NCBI GenBank assembly: GCA_022870705.1
Contig: CP072107.1
Coordinates: 62,001-126,000 of the forward strand
DNA: 64,000 bases
Source of the DNA: Oscillospiraceae bacterium CM
GTDB lineage: Bacteria; Bacillota; Clostridia; Oscillospirales; Oscillospiraceae
Direction of reading: 5' to 3'
Each line of letters opens with the position of its first letter. Position 1 is the stretch's first letter. The position numbers were made by a program, and so were the translations under genes. The notes below the pieces were generated by a model that ran no database searches, was not told the DNA's origin, and was given only the letters and a program-made list of their open reading frames with translations. This document shows positions 32,690-42,022 of this stretch, piece after piece.

Positions 32690-34753
32690 TCACGGCAGAA
32701 CCGTGTTGTCCTTGGCGGTGGTGATGCCGGGCTGTGACTTAAAATACTGTGTCATGATGTCTTTGGCGATTTCCATGATCGTGGAGCCGGACGTCCCCTT
32801 TTCTACAACAAGGGCGATAGCAATCTGCGGGTCGTCGGCCGGGGCGTAACAGACAAAAATGCCGTTATTCAGCTTGGCATTCTTTTTCGTCGCGCTTGAT
32901 TGAACGGTACCTGTTTTGGCAGCAACCGGGATCGCATAGTTTTGAAAGACAGATTTGGCCGTACCGCTTGAGGCCACCAGCTTCATCCCCTGCTGCAGAT
33001 ATCCGATATACTCGCTGCCGCTGACCGTGTTGATCAGTTTTTGCTGCGGCTGATAAACGACCTGGGAGAAATCGGCGCTGCGGATACTGCGCAGGATCGT
33101 CAGGTTATAATGCTTGCCACCGTTTGCGATCGTCGCGACATAGTTGCTCAGCTGCACCGGTGTAAAATAGTTGATATCCTGACCGATAGCCGTAATAATG
33201 TTGTCGGCCGCGTACCAATCGTCCCCGACAATCTCTTTTTTTGTCTCCGGCGTTGCCAGCGTCCCGGCAGCCTCCGGCAGCTCGATGCCTGTCTTCGCGC
33301 CCAGACCGAAGTCGGAGGCGGTGCTCGAAATTGCGTCGATACCGATGGTGTCACCGAGCCAGTAGAAGAAATAGTTGCAGGAGTCACGCAGGGCCGTTAC
33401 GATCGTTTCCGGCCCGTGCCCATGCCCTTCCTGCGTGTAAATCCAGCAGACCGGCTTAAAGCCGGTGTCGGCGTACCTCATGTAAACGCCCGTATCGTCA
33501 ATGGTGGTGTTCGGCGTAATGGCACCTGACTTAAAGCCAGCAAGAGCCGTCACCATTTTAAACGTGGAGCCGGGGTTATACGTGCCCATTGTAGCCCTGT
33601 TGTAGAGCGGCTGCGTTTTATTGTTCAACAGGTCTGATATGTTATCTGAGAGCTTTGACAAATCGTACGACGGATACGATGCGCAGGCCAGAACTTCGCC
33701 CGTTTTGACGTCCGTCACGACGACGGCGCCGCCTGTGACGCGGTCTTCCTCAGTTCGGTCGGCATTGATCAGGTCGATTTTGGCGGCCAGCGCGTCCTCA
33801 CAGACGGCCTGCAGACCGATGTCAATAGATAAAAAGACGTTGTTACCGGGAACGGGCTCTTTCGTCGTTTGGACATTTAAAACAGTGCCGTTATTGCTGG
33901 TTGTCGTGACCTGCTTACCGTCCGTCCCATGCAGATATTTTTCAAAAGCAAATTCGGCACCAGATTTTCCAACCATGGCACTGTAGGAATATCCGAGGGT
34001 ACTATATTTATTGTCGTATTCTTCCTTGTCCATCAGGCCGATGTAACCGAGCAAATGCGCGGCATACGTCGTGTTATAGACGCGTTTTGAAGACGTTTCA
34101 ATATTGACGCCGGGGTATTTCTGTTCTTTAATCATCGACAGGAAGTCGACACTGACGTCGTAGGCAAAGACATATGGGTTCAAGCTTTTGACACGGCGCA
34201 TCTCAAGCTCATATCGCACCCCGATAACCAAGCGCGCGTCGTTAATATTCGTTGTAAAATCGATGCCGTAGCGCTCTTTCAGCTTGATAATCAGGTCGGA
34301 GGCGGAGATGTTCGGGTCGGCTTTGATATAACTGATAAAGGCCGACAGGCGATCTTTTTGCGTTTTCGTCATTTCGGAATCGTATGTAAACGGTGCCCCG
34401 GCCGTCACGGGGAACGTGTCGGTATACGTAATGTTGTTAGCAATAGCAGCGTGAATGAGGTCGAGAATTGTTTTGTTCGGATCACCGCTGTCAAGCAGTG
34501 CATCGAGGGAGAGCGAGACGTTATAGGAAACGCGGGAAGAGACAAGAACGATGCCGTTCCTGTCGAGAATATCACCGCGGGCAGCCGTTAGGATCGTTGC
34601 CTGTTTCGTTGTGTTGCGCGCCAGATATGCGTTTTCAGCCCCGCCCTTGTCAAAGAGCTGGAGCTTATACAGTGTTGCCAAATAAATGCCGAGAACGAGA
34701 AGGATCAAAACGGCAACGACGGCAATTCTCGAGGATTTGTAGTATTTCTGCAT
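32690..34753 (-). CDS. mrdA: Penicillin-binding protein 2 (elongasome transpeptidase)
   Basis: Class B PBP cross-linking side-wall peptidoglycan with RodA and MreBCD. 687 residues: one N-terminal membrane anchor (about 10-30), a dimerisation/pedestal domain with ARGDILDRNGIVL (about 58), and the transpeptidase domain with the active-site Ser in NPGSTFKMVTA (about residue 396), the SxN motif in DSCNYFFYW and KTGT in AAKTGTVQS (about 617). The length is normal. It lies 36 bp after mreD. This arrangement (mreC-mreD-PBP2-minD) supports the elongasome assignment rather than a division or spore PBP. Confidence 0.94.
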   Translation of the reverse strand: MQKYYKSSRIAVVAVLILLVLGIYLATLYKLQLFDKGGAENAYLARNTTKQATILTAARGDILDRNGIVLVSSRVSYNVSLSLDALLDSGDPNKTILDLIHAAIANNITYTDTFPVTAGAPFTYDSEMTKTQKDRLSAFISYIKADPNISASDLIIKLKERYGIDFTTNINDARLVIGVRYELEMRRVKSLNPYVFAYDVSVDFLSMIKEQKYPGVNIETSSKRVYNTTYAAHLLGYIGLMDKEEYDNKYSTLGYSYSAMVGKSGAEFAFEKYLHGTDGKQVTTTSNNGTVLNVQTTKEPVPGNNVFLSIDIGLQAVCEDALAAKIDLINADRTEEDRVTGGAVVVTDVKTGEVLACASYPSYDLSKLSDNISDLLNNKTQPLYNRATMGTYNPGSTFKMVTALAGFKSGAITPNTTIDDTGVYMRYADTGFKPVCWIYTQEGHGHGPETIVTALRDSCNYFFYWLGDTIGIDAISSTASDFGLGAKTGIELPEAAGTLATPETKKEIVGDDWYAADNIITAIGQDINYFTPVQLSNYVATIANGGKHYNLTILRSIRSADFSQVVYQPQQKLINTVSGSEYIGYLQQGMKLVASSGTAKSVFQNYAIPVAAKTGTVQSSATKKNAKLNNGIFVCYAPADDPQIAIALVVEKGTSGSTIMEIAKDIMTQYFKSQPGITTAKDNTVLP

Positions 34754-34788
34754 GGAAGGCCCTTTCTAACAGCCTGAAGCCAGAAGCG

Positions 34789-35292
34789 TCAGGCGGACGG
34801 AACACGCCGGCTGAGTGACCGGATAATCGGGTAAATCGGAAACGCAAAAAAAATGGAATAGAGCGTCTGCAAAAAACCGACGCGCAGCAGCGATGAAAAA
34901 TCGACGCGAGAGAAGAAAAGCAGAGAGAACATGTTGACAAACGCCGTCAGGAGCAATGCGCCCAAGCAGCAGATCAAAAATGTCGGAAAGCCGCGCGCCA
35001 GCACCGTTTCGGACAGGATGCCGACGCCGATGCCGATAATGGTGAACGTGACCGTCATGAGCGCGACCGGCTGATTGAATGAAATGTCGCAGAGGATACC
35101 GGCCAGCAGCCCGTAGCCGGCGCCGCGGGCGCTGCCTTCAAACATAGCGATGCCGACAACGACAAGCGGCAGAATGACAGGGAAAATACCGGCAATCGGC
35201 AGGTACGCAAAAATCATAGATTGCAACATGTAAACGAGCACGATGACGAGGATATGTGCCAGCAGGACAGCCGGAATCTGGATCTTGGACAT
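34789..35292 (-). CDS. mreD: Rod-shape-determining protein MreD
   Basis: 167-residue integral membrane protein with five or six hydrophobic helices, starting IPAVLLAHILVIVLVYMLQSMIFAYLPIAGIFPVI. The motif FEGSARGAGYGLLAGILCDI (about residues 50-70) is typical of MreD. It links the MreB cytoskeleton to wall enzymes. It starts 1 bp after mreC. Confidence 0.9.
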   Translation of the reverse strand: MSKIQIPAVLLAHILVIVLVYMLQSMIFAYLPIAGIFPVILPLVVVGIAMFEGSARGAGYGLLAGILCDISFNQPVALMTVTFTIIGIGVGILSETVLARGFPTFLICCLGALLLTAFVNMFSLLFFSRVDFSSLLRVGFLQTLYSIFFAFPIYPIIRSLSRRVPSA

Positions 35293-35293
35293 G

Positions 35294-36148
35294 TTATTCC
35301 CCGTTTCCTGTTATTTCAAAACTCGTGATCAGATAGACGTTTGTGAGGCTGCTTAGGTCGGCAGCCGGCTTGATTGTGGCGTAACGGCGGATGCCCGTAT
35401 CATAGGTACTTACATCCTGCACCGTCCCGATAACGAGCCCGGCCGGCAATATTCCCCCCTTGCCGGAGGTGATGATGGTATCGCCGGTGACGATATCCGT
35501 GGAGTCCGGCAGATAGTCGAGCTTTAGCATGTCCTGACCCATCAGGGTAAAGTCGCCTGTGGCGATGGCGTGCTCGTCATTGCGCTCAATATACGCGCCG
35601 ACGGAAAACGTCGTGTCCAGAACGGTGACAACAGTGGAGGAGTTTGAGCTGACAGCACTGACAACGCCGACAAGATCGCCCGTTTCCGTGATCACACAAT
35701 CGCCAACCTTGATGCGGGAGTTCGACGAGCCTTTACTGATGGTGAAGGAGGACGACCAGTTTGAGACGCTCCACGAGATAACAGAGGCCATGTCGTATTG
35801 CTTGTAATCGGGATGACGCGCGCTGAGCTCTAAAAGGGCGCGCAGCTGCTCGTTTTCATTGGACACGTCCGTATACTCTCTGTAATCTTGCTGGAGCTTA
35901 GCCAGCTCTGCTTTAAGGCTCTCGTTTTCTTCAACGACCTTCTCATACTGGTTTATATAACCATATAGGTTCTCATATTCCCTGGCGACGGACGAGGCGA
36001 TGCTTTTCAGCGGTTTTGATAGCGACATCAGGGAGTTCGTGAGAAAACCAGGACTGCCATTTGTATTGACCGATATGAGCGTCAACGTCGCGATGATGAC
36101 CGCGACGATTAAGACGCCTAAAACTCTGATTCTCAAAAACCGTTTCAT
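35294..36148 (-). CDS. mreC: Rod-shape-determining protein MreC
   Basis: 284 residues. An N-terminal membrane anchor (about 8-27), a long coiled coil with heptads (about 65-110: YEKVVEENESLKAELAKLQQDYREYTDVSNENEQLRALLEL) and two C-terminal beta-barrel domains with VISWSVSNWSSSFTISKGSSNSRIKVGDCVI and a closing GLVIGTVQDV. It organises the elongasome on the outer face of the membrane. The stop of maf and the start of mreC are directly adjacent (TAAATG). Confidence 0.94.
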   Translation of the reverse strand: MKRFLRIRVLGVLIVAVIIATLTLISVNTNGSPGFLTNSLMSLSKPLKSIASSVAREYENLYGYINQYEKVVEENESLKAELAKLQQDYREYTDVSNENEQLRALLELSARHPDYKQYDMASVISWSVSNWSSSFTISKGSSNSRIKVGDCVITETGDLVGVVSAVSSNSSTVVTVLDTTFSVGAYIERNDEHAIATGDFTLMGQDMLKLDYLPDSTDIVTGDTIITSGKGGILPAGLVIGTVQDVSTYDTGIRRYATIKPAADLSSLTNVYLITSFEITGNGE

Positions 36149-36751
36149 TTAATTACCTGCTTTCGTACCGTCGGCCGGTAAAGCCGCAAGGTCAACGCCG
36201 AACGCCCGCAAGGCCGTCACAAGGCGGCAGAGCGGCAGCCCCATGACGGTGAAAAAATCGCCCTCAATGCGCTCGATAAAGACGGCGCCGCGGCCTTGCG
36301 CGCCGTAAGCGCCCGCCTTGTCCAGCGGCTCCCCTGTCGCGACATAGGACGCGATTTCACTGCCGGACAGTGCCCTGAAGAAAACATCGGTCTTCTCCGC
36401 AAATGTCACACGACGGCCGCTTTGAAGGAGCACGACGCCGGTGTAAACCGTGTGGCGGTTGCCGGAGAGGCGTTTGAGCATATCTGCGGCTTCAGATGCA
36501 TCACGCGGCTTGCCGAGGGGGACACCGTCCAGATAGACAAGTGTGTCGGCTGCCAAAACAATATCGTCTCTGCCCGCGCGGGATGCAACGTCCTCCGCCT
36601 TGGCGAGGGCTATCTGACAAACGGCTTGCTCCGGCGGGAGCGGGCCGGTATCCTCCTGTGTGTCGGCCGGGATGACTTTAAAGTCTTTCAGGCCGAGCAT
36701 GCAAAGAAGCTCGCGCCGACGCGGCGAGGCTGAGGCGAGAATAAGGCCCAT
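36149..36751 (-). CDS. maf: Maf family nucleotide pyrophosphatase
   Basis: 200-residue house-cleaning enzyme that hydrolyses non-canonical or modified nucleoside triphosphates; it is also linked to septum inhibition in Bacillus. Motifs: LILASASPRRRELLCMLGL at the N terminus, VLAADTLVYLDGVPLGKPRD (about residues 64-83), HTVYTGVVL and the conserved DKAGAYGAQGRGAVFIERIEGDFFTVMGLPLCRL near the end. The start overlaps the upstream U32 gene stop by one base (TAATG). Its place before mreCD is standard in Firmicutes. Confidence 0.95.
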   Translation of the reverse strand: MGLILASASPRRRELLCMLGLKDFKVIPADTQEDTGPLPPEQAVCQIALAKAEDVASRAGRDDIVLAADTLVYLDGVPLGKPRDASEAADMLKRLSGNRHTVYTGVVLLQSGRRVTFAEKTDVFFRALSGSEIASYVATGEPLDKAGAYGAQGRGAVFIERIEGDFFTVMGLPLCRLVTALRAFGVDLAALPADGTKAGN

Positions 36752-38841
36752 TATTCCACTCCCCTGAAATACAGCCCGCGCGTGTACGTACCGGGTTCAT
36801 AGTCGCCCTGCCCCAGGTAACGGCGGAAAACAGCCACGCATTCAACGGCGTTTTCCGTTGTGAACATGAGCCGCTCCGCCCAAAGACCGAGCTTGGCTGT
36901 CTCGTTAAGTTTATCGGCCAAAAAGAGCTTCTTGGAATTTAAAACAACATTGCGGCACTTATATTCGGGGACGATGGGGAAAAACGCGCCCTGGCGGTCT
37001 TTAAGGCCGGACGGGTTATCACAGGTGCACAGATTGGTGCTGTTTTTGACGATGCAATTTTCCGTCAGCATAAGCGGCAGGCGGCCGTAAACAATCAGCT
37101 CCGTGTCGAGCGGTTTTGAGAGATCGCGGATTTGTTCAAGGCGGAGCTCAAAAGAAAGCGTTGCCGACAGCAGGCCGATGTCTTTCATAGATTTGAGCGT
37201 CTGGGAATTGTAAATATTCAGGCCGAAATCACCGCGTGCCTCAAAGCCCAGACTCTTGACGAACTGGATATGGCCGATGTTGCCGATGAGTGCTTCGGTG
37301 ATGCCCATACGGCTTGCTTTTTCAAGCAGACTTGTAACGTCTTTTTTCTCGCTGTCAAAGATAACGCGCGGCAGCCGGACGGCAACAGTGATATCCGGAT
37401 CGTCCAAAAACGGAATGAGGGCGTCATCATCGTCGCGGAGTTCTTCAAGTGGTAAATATAAAACACGCGGCTGTAAAACGGCCAGCTCCTTAGACAGTTG
37501 CGCGGATTTCATGACGGAGATTGTAAAAACCGGCTTATCCTCCCGGTTGAGCAGGCGGAGGCCCGGAATAAATTCCCCTTCCAGGCGGGGCTCAAAGTGT
37601 TTGCGCTTTTCCATGAGCTCGGCAAGCAGGTCGCGCCGCATTTCATTGATGGCCGCAGCCGGCAGTGACAGGCCGCCGTCGACCGCGCTTTTAACACCAA
37701 CGCAGTAAAACGGCGTGCCGCCCGTTTTGTGCAGCTGTGTCTGCAAGGCCGTCGCCGTCAGCTCCTTGTGGAACGCCGGTTCCGGCGCAAGCCCCTGCGT
37801 CATGGCCTGATTTCCCTTGTCGTCGACAGCGGCAAATTTTGAAGGCTCGCCAAGCCGGACAACGCCCGCAAAGCGGACGGGAATGCGTTGGAACTCGCCG
37901 TGCAGATAATTTTTCCGCGCCGTGGCAAAAATGACCTGATCGCCTTTTTTCTCCTCTTCACGGATGCCGAACATATCAACGCCCTTTTTCCCGACATAAT
38001 AGCCGTCCGTAAAGCCCTGTCTGGAAAAAGCCTGCTCCAGGGCACGCATATCATCAGCCGAGGGTTGTTTTCTTTCTTTAACGGCCTGTGAGTAAATGCC
38101 GGTAACGATCGCCGCATATTCCGGCCGACGCATGCGGCCTTCGATTTTCAGGCTTGTCACGCCGATTTGTTCAAGTTCCTCGAGGTGTTCAATCAGGCAG
38201 TTGTCTTTAAGGCTTAGAACATATTCGGCGGTGTGGCCGCCGGTGCTGTAATTCAGGCGGCACGGCTGCGCGCAAAGACCTCTGTTGCCGCTGCGGCGAC
38301 CGATCATGGCGCTCATATAGCACTGGCCGGAGTAGCACATGCATAAAGCGCCGTGCGCGAAGACTTCTGTTTCAATCGGCGCATTCCGGCAGATATAGGC
38401 GATTTCAGCCCGAGACAGCTCCCGGGAGAGGACAACGCGGGAGAGACCCATCGCTGCCGCGAGCTTGACCCCTTCGAGATTATGAATGCTCATCTGTGTG
38501 CTCGCGTGCAGCGGCATTTCCGGAGTCGCTTGGCGCAGGGCGCGCAGAACGCCAAGGTCCTGTATGATAAACGCGTCAGCGCCGTGGCGGCAGGCAAATT
38601 TAGCCTGCTCGGCAAGCATTGGGAACTCTCTGTCAGAGGCAAGCGTATTAAACGTGACGTATATTTTAACGCCGCGGATGCGGCAGTATTCGGCGGCTTT
38701 ACGAAAATCTTCCGCAGTAAAATTCTTCGCATTTCTGCGGGCGTTAAAATTGCCGAAGCCGACATAGACCGCGTCGGCACCGTTTTGTACGGCGGCGATG
38801 ACCCCCTCGGAAGAACCGGCGGGGGCAAGTATTTCAAGCAT
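36751..38841 (-). CDS. U32 family peptidase (long form)
   Basis: 696-residue protein of the U32/YrrO-RlhA type. Opening motifs are ILAPAGSSEGVIAAVQNGADAVYVG, VYVTFNTLASDREFP and ADAFIIQDLGVLR. The signature is EVFAHGALCMCYSGQCYMSAMIGRRSGNRGLCAQPCRL (about residues 160-198), with the cysteines expected of the prephenate-dependent tRNA/rRNA hydroxylation subfamily. The C-terminal half includes a further Cys pair (NSTNLCTCDNPSGLKD). Despite the 'peptidase' label, related proteins act in RNA hydroxylation, so the substrate here is unproven. It is the first gene of the operon leading to mreC. Confidence 0.88.
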   Translation of the reverse strand: MLEILAPAGSSEGVIAAVQNGADAVYVGFGNFNARRNAKNFTAEDFRKAAEYCRIRGVKIYVTFNTLASDREFPMLAEQAKFACRHGADAFIIQDLGVLRALRQATPEMPLHASTQMSIHNLEGVKLAAAMGLSRVVLSRELSRAEIAYICRNAPIETEVFAHGALCMCYSGQCYMSAMIGRRSGNRGLCAQPCRLNYSTGGHTAEYVLSLKDNCLIEHLEELEQIGVTSLKIEGRMRRPEYAAIVTGIYSQAVKERKQPSADDMRALEQAFSRQGFTDGYYVGKKGVDMFGIREEEKKGDQVIFATARKNYLHGEFQRIPVRFAGVVRLGEPSKFAAVDDKGNQAMTQGLAPEPAFHKELTATALQTQLHKTGGTPFYCVGVKSAVDGGLSLPAAAINEMRRDLLAELMEKRKHFEPRLEGEFIPGLRLLNREDKPVFTISVMKSAQLSKELAVLQPRVLYLPLEELRDDDDALIPFLDDPDITVAVRLPRVIFDSEKKDVTSLLEKASRMGITEALIGNIGHIQFVKSLGFEARGDFGLNIYNSQTLKSMKDIGLLSATLSFELRLEQIRDLSKPLDTELIVYGRLPLMLTENCIVKNSTNLCTCDNPSGLKDRQGAFFPIVPEYKCRNVVLNSKKLFLADKLNETAKLGLWAERLMFTTENAVECVAVFRRYLGQGDYEPGTYTRGLYFRGVE

Positions 38842-38968
38842 GTTTCATCTGCCTTTCACTGAGGGAAAGTGTTGTGATACACCATGGCCCAGTATCGTCA
38901 ATGGCTTGTCTGAAAGCCAAAAAAAAACGGACGACAAGACGGCCGGCCGAGCCGACATTCTTTTTATA

Positions 38969-38996
38969 AAGATAACATATCTGCTAGTAATGTCAA
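38969..38996 (-). promoter_or_regulatory. Promoter for the U32-maf-mreCD-PBP2-minD operon
   Basis: Minus-strand perfect -35 TTGACA (38991-38996) and -10 TATCTT (38969-38974) have a 16-bp spacer, about 120 bp upstream of the U32 start. Confidence 0.6.
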
Positions 38997-39043
38997 TAAT
39001 AAGCCTGAGACAAGGCAAAGGCTTGACAGGGTTCAACGCGGCG

Positions 39044-39559
39044 CTATTTAAAAAACCCATTGTGAATAAACGTTGTCTCCCGGGCCATCACGAAGGCGGA
39101 CGGGTCGACGTGATAGACAATACGCTGCAGCTTTTTAAGGTCGCTGCCCCGAATTTCGATAACGAGCAGATACTTCTCATTGCCGAAAGCCGAACTGTTG
39201 ACGTTCAGAACGGAGACGCCGAAACCAGCGTTTTGGATGGCCTCGACAAGACGGTCGTTTTTCGAGCTGGTGACGATTTGGATATCGAGAAAGCCTCTGA
39301 GAAAAGTGTTTGCCAGTCTGCCGCCGGCCCATGTCCCGGCGGCAAAGCCGCCGGCATACGATAGCGCGACAAAAAGGCTGCTGCCGCCTTTGCTGATAGC
39401 GGCCTGAACAATGACATACCAGACAAAAATCTCGACAAAACCAATGGCGGAGGCCGCCACGATTTTGCCCTTAACCGTCAAAATGGTGCGCACCGTACCA
39501 AGCGAAACATCGACGATCCTGCAAAAAAAGACCTGTATACACAGTAATAACAGTTCCAT
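39044..39559 (-). CDS. DUF5698/DUF2179 membrane protein (YebE-like)
   Basis: 171 residues. The first about 85 hold three hydrophobic helices with the DUF5698 pattern CRIVDVSLGTVRTILTVKGK.. and GFVEIFVWYVIV. The last about 80 form a soluble DUF2179 domain (IVTSSKNDRLVEAIQNAGFGVSVLN... YLLVIEIRGSDLKKLQRIVYHVDPSAFV) resembling a ligand-sensing ferredoxin-like fold. Its function is not established for any member. It is transcribed leftward, divergent from dnaD. Confidence 0.85.
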   Translation of the reverse strand: MELLLLCIQVFFCRIVDVSLGTVRTILTVKGKIVAASAIGFVEIFVWYVIVQAAISKGGSSLFVALSYAGGFAAGTWAGGRLANTFLRGFLDIQIVTSSKNDRLVEAIQNAGFGVSVLNVNSSAFGNEKYLLVIEIRGSDLKKLQRIVYHVDPSAFVMARETTFIHNGFFK

Positions 39560-39688
39560 AAGGCCTCCTCAGGCATCATACCGCCCCAAGACGGCATCGT
39601 TTCGGCGACATAACGGGCTTTCAATGTCCGCCGTCGCCGTATAGAATTAATTTTGACATAATTATCATGATTTAATCGCCGGGCGGCA

Positions 39689-39717
39689 TTGCCCGGCGAG
39701 ACATTTGCTGATATAAT
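39689..39717 (+). promoter_or_regulatory. Promoter for dnaD-dnaI
   Basis: -35 TTGCCC (39689-39694) and perfect -10 TATAAT (39712-39717) have a 17-bp spacer and lie about 95 bp before the dnaD-like start. The rest of the 39560-39811 gap shows no gene. Confidence 0.6.
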
Positions 39718-39811
39718 CAGAGCGCAGCAGCGATGACAGCCGCGCCGCTGGACAGCGGGGTTTTTAGGCCATCGTTCGATTGTTGTCAAACAGGAAAGGA
39801 GAAGCGCCGTT

Positions 39812-40759
39812 TTGGATGTTAAACTCGTTTTGTCAGGCTCCGAAGCAATCACACTGAGCGGGCAGGCAGCCGATAAACTCATCCGCGCCGCCGACGGTGA
39901 CGCGGCGCTTTTATACTTGTATCTGCTGAGAAACGGCGGAACCGTAACGGCACGGCAAGCGTCAGAAATTCTCGGCCGAAGCGAAAGTGCGGCCGCCGGG
40001 GCAATGGCCGTCCTCGGTCGGCTTGGGCTCATTCACTTTGACGAGGCCGCACCGGCCCCCCAGAAGGACGAGACGCCGGAATATACGGCGGAGGACATCA
40101 AAAACGAGCTGCAAAACGGTTCTGTTTTTCACGCGCTCGTACAGGAGATTCAAAAGAGCCTTGGCAAAATTCTCACATCCGACGACCTGCTGCGGCTTTT
40201 CGGCATTTACGACAGCCTCGGCCTGCCGCCGGAAGTGATTTTACACCTTGTTACCCACTGCATTGATGAGAACAAAAAACGCTATGGACTCGGGCGCGTG
40301 CCGACAATGCGATATATTGAGAAAGCCGCCTATACATGGGAAAAAGAGGGCGTTTTATCGCTGGAGCGGGCCGAGGCGTATCTCAAGCGTTTGGAGACCG
40401 AGCAAAAAAGCATCCGCGAGATGAAAAAGGTGCTTCAAATTAAGGACAGGGAACTCTCATCGGGTGAACGAAAATACGTTGAAAGCTGGCTGGCACTTGG
40501 CTTTTCGCCGGAGGCTGTTGAGCTGGCTTACGATAAAACGCTGCTCAAAACGGGCCGCCTGGCCTGGAGCTATATGGATTCCATCATCATGAGCTGGCAC
40601 AGCAAAAATCTGCATACCGTTGATGAAATTGAGGCAAAGGATAAAAAAGCGCCGTTCGCGGCCAAAAACACACAGCAGAAAGCGCCCAAAACGGCAGAGG
40701 CCGACCGGACGGACTTTGAACGCATGAAAAAATTCCTGCAGAAGCAGAGGGAGGCTTGA
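39812..40759 (+). CDS. dnaD: DnaD domain replication protein
   Basis: 315 residues. Starts at TTG 39812 after AAAGGAG; no in-frame ATG is available. The N-terminal winged-helix region (about 25-75: ALLYLYLLRNGGTVTARQASEILGRSESAAAGAMAVLGRLGLI) is followed by tandem DnaD/DnaB-type C-terminal domains. One has DDLLRLFGIYDSLGLPPEVILHLVTHCIDEN (about 127-160); the second has YVESWLALGFSPEAVELAYDKTLLKTGRLAWSYMDSIIMSWHSKNLHT (about 225-275). This family helps load the replicative helicase in low-GC Gram-positives. It is 4 bp upstream of the dnaI-like ATPase, and the pair is the helicase-loading unit. Confidence 0.9.
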   Translation: MDVKLVLSGSEAITLSGQAADKLIRAADGDAALLYLYLLRNGGTVTARQASEILGRSESAAAGAMAVLGRLGLIHFDEAAPAPQKDETPEYTAEDIKNELQNGSVFHALVQEIQKSLGKILTSDDLLRLFGIYDSLGLPPEVILHLVTHCIDENKKRYGLGRVPTMRYIEKAAYTWEKEGVLSLERAEAYLKRLETEQKSIREMKKVLQIKDRELSSGERKYVESWLALGFSPEAVELAYDKTLLKTGRLAWSYMDSIIMSWHSKNLHTVDEIEAKDKKAPFAAKNTQQKAPKTAEADRTDFERMKKFLQKQREA

Positions 40760-40763
40760 GGAC

Positions 40764-41759
40764 ATGGCGTTAGACGGCAGGCTGCTTGCCCGCGCAAAGG
40801 CACGCCTTGAAGAAGCGGCGCGCCAGCATGAGGCCGTTCTGGCAAAACGGCAAGAAGAGGTCTACGCGGCGGTGCCCCGTGTCCGTACGCTCGACAATGC
40901 ACTCAAGGCCTCGGTCATCGACGTTATCGGCGTGGCGCTGAAAAACAGCAAAGACCCAAGTGCCGCCATCGCCGATATCCGGGACGCCAATTTATCGCTG
41001 CAGGAGGAGCGCGTCCGGGCCCTGCGCAATGCCGGCTTCCCGGCTGATTATCTGGACGATGCATACCGGTGCGCAACATGCCGAGACACAGGGTATGTTG
41101 GGACGGAGATCTGTTCCTGCCTGGCGGCGTTTTACAAAGAGGAGCAGGCGGCGTCTTTAAGCAGTCTCTATAAGCTCGGCGAGGAGACGTTTGAGCGCTT
41201 TGACCTGTCTTGGTACGACAATGCGCCCGACGCGCTGTCGGGCATATCGCCGCGTGAACAGATGACACTCGTTTTTGAAACGTGCGCCGATTACGCCGCG
41301 CGATTCGATGCCAGGGCAGCAAACCTCTATTTGTCCGGCGGCACAGGGCTTGGCAAGACGTTTCTCTCGGCCTGTATTGCCCGTGTCGTCTCCGAAAAGG
41401 GCTATTCGGTTGTCTATGAGACGGCGTCAGCCGTTTTTTCAACGTTTGAGGAAGAGAAGTTTTCAAAAAACGTGGATTTGTCGTCGTCACGCGAGGAAAT
41501 CCGCCGCTACCTCGGGTGCGATCTGCTCATTTTAGATGATCTCGGTACGGAGATGACGACATCGTTTACCGTCAGCGCCCTATATGAGCTCGTCAACACG
41601 CGCCTCAACCGCGGGAAAAAAACGATTATCAGCTCAAACCTCCCCGCCGATGAGCTGCGAAGCAAGTATTCCCAGCAAATTGCCTCGCGGATCGAGGGGG
41701 ACTATCACGTCTTGAATTTCTGCGGCCGAGACATCCGGCTGCTGAAAAAAGGGTTATGA
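40764..41759 (+). CDS. dnaI: DnaI/DnaC-type helicase loader ATPase
   Basis: 331-residue AAA+ ATPase. An N-terminal helicase-binding region contains a zinc-type cysteine cluster CATCRDTGYVGTEICSC (about residues 102-118). The AAA+ domain has Walker A LSGGTGLGKTFLSACIA (about 190), Walker B LLILDDLGTEMT (about 253), sensor I TIISSNLP and the box VII/sensor II region SRIEGDYHVLNFCGRDIRLLKK. It loads the hexameric helicase on DNA bound by DnaA and DnaD. AGGCTTGAGG precedes the ATG. Confidence 0.93.
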   Translation: MALDGRLLARAKARLEEAARQHEAVLAKRQEEVYAAVPRVRTLDNALKASVIDVIGVALKNSKDPSAAIADIRDANLSLQEERVRALRNAGFPADYLDDAYRCATCRDTGYVGTEICSCLAAFYKEEQAASLSSLYKLGEETFERFDLSWYDNAPDALSGISPREQMTLVFETCADYAARFDARAANLYLSGGTGLGKTFLSACIARVVSEKGYSVVYETASAVFSTFEEEKFSKNVDLSSSREEIRRYLGCDLLILDDLGTEMTTSFTVSALYELVNTRLNRGKKTIISSNLPADELRSKYSQQIASRIEGDYHVLNFCGRDIRLLKKGL

Positions 41760-41805
41760 GCGATATATTCAGTCCTCTGAATATCGCATAACGGCATGAA
41801 ACGTA

Positions 41806-41906
41806 TTTCCCACAGGAAATATTCATTGTATTTCCGCGAGTTTTACACACATTCCACAGGTTTTTCCACCGTGTGTTATGTCAACACATCTGTTAAAATA
41901 TTCACA
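41806..41906 (+). promoter_or_regulatory. Cluster of weak DnaA-box-like sequences
   Basis: Five same-strand 9-mers close to TTATCCACA: TTTCCCACA (41806), TTTTACACA (41841), CATTCCACA (41850), TTTTCCACC (41862) and ATATTCACA (41898), each with two or three mismatches. They lie in the A+T-rich gap after dnaI. Binding is unproven. Confidence 0.3.
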
Positions 41907-41921
41907 GCGATTGCCCGAAAC

Positions 41922-41950
41922 TTGTATTCTGTCCCGCCCGGGTGTAAAAT
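41922..41950 (+). promoter_or_regulatory. Promoter for the polysaccharide exporter gene
   Basis: -35 TTGTAT (41922-41927) and -10 TAAAAT (41945-41950) have a 17-bp spacer, about 70 bp before the TTG start of the downstream membrane protein. Confidence 0.5.
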
Positions 41951-42022
41951 GAGCCGCTATTGAATATAGTGTATACACGACTGTCAATAATCCCGTATGG
42001 GTCACGGGAAGGATGTAATATA

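Noticed and set aside
38892-38930. GGCTT..AAAGCC inverted repeat with an A run, before the U32 gene
   Set aside because: In either direction the T run is on the wrong side or the stem too weak for a terminator, and it lies inside the leader of the operon.
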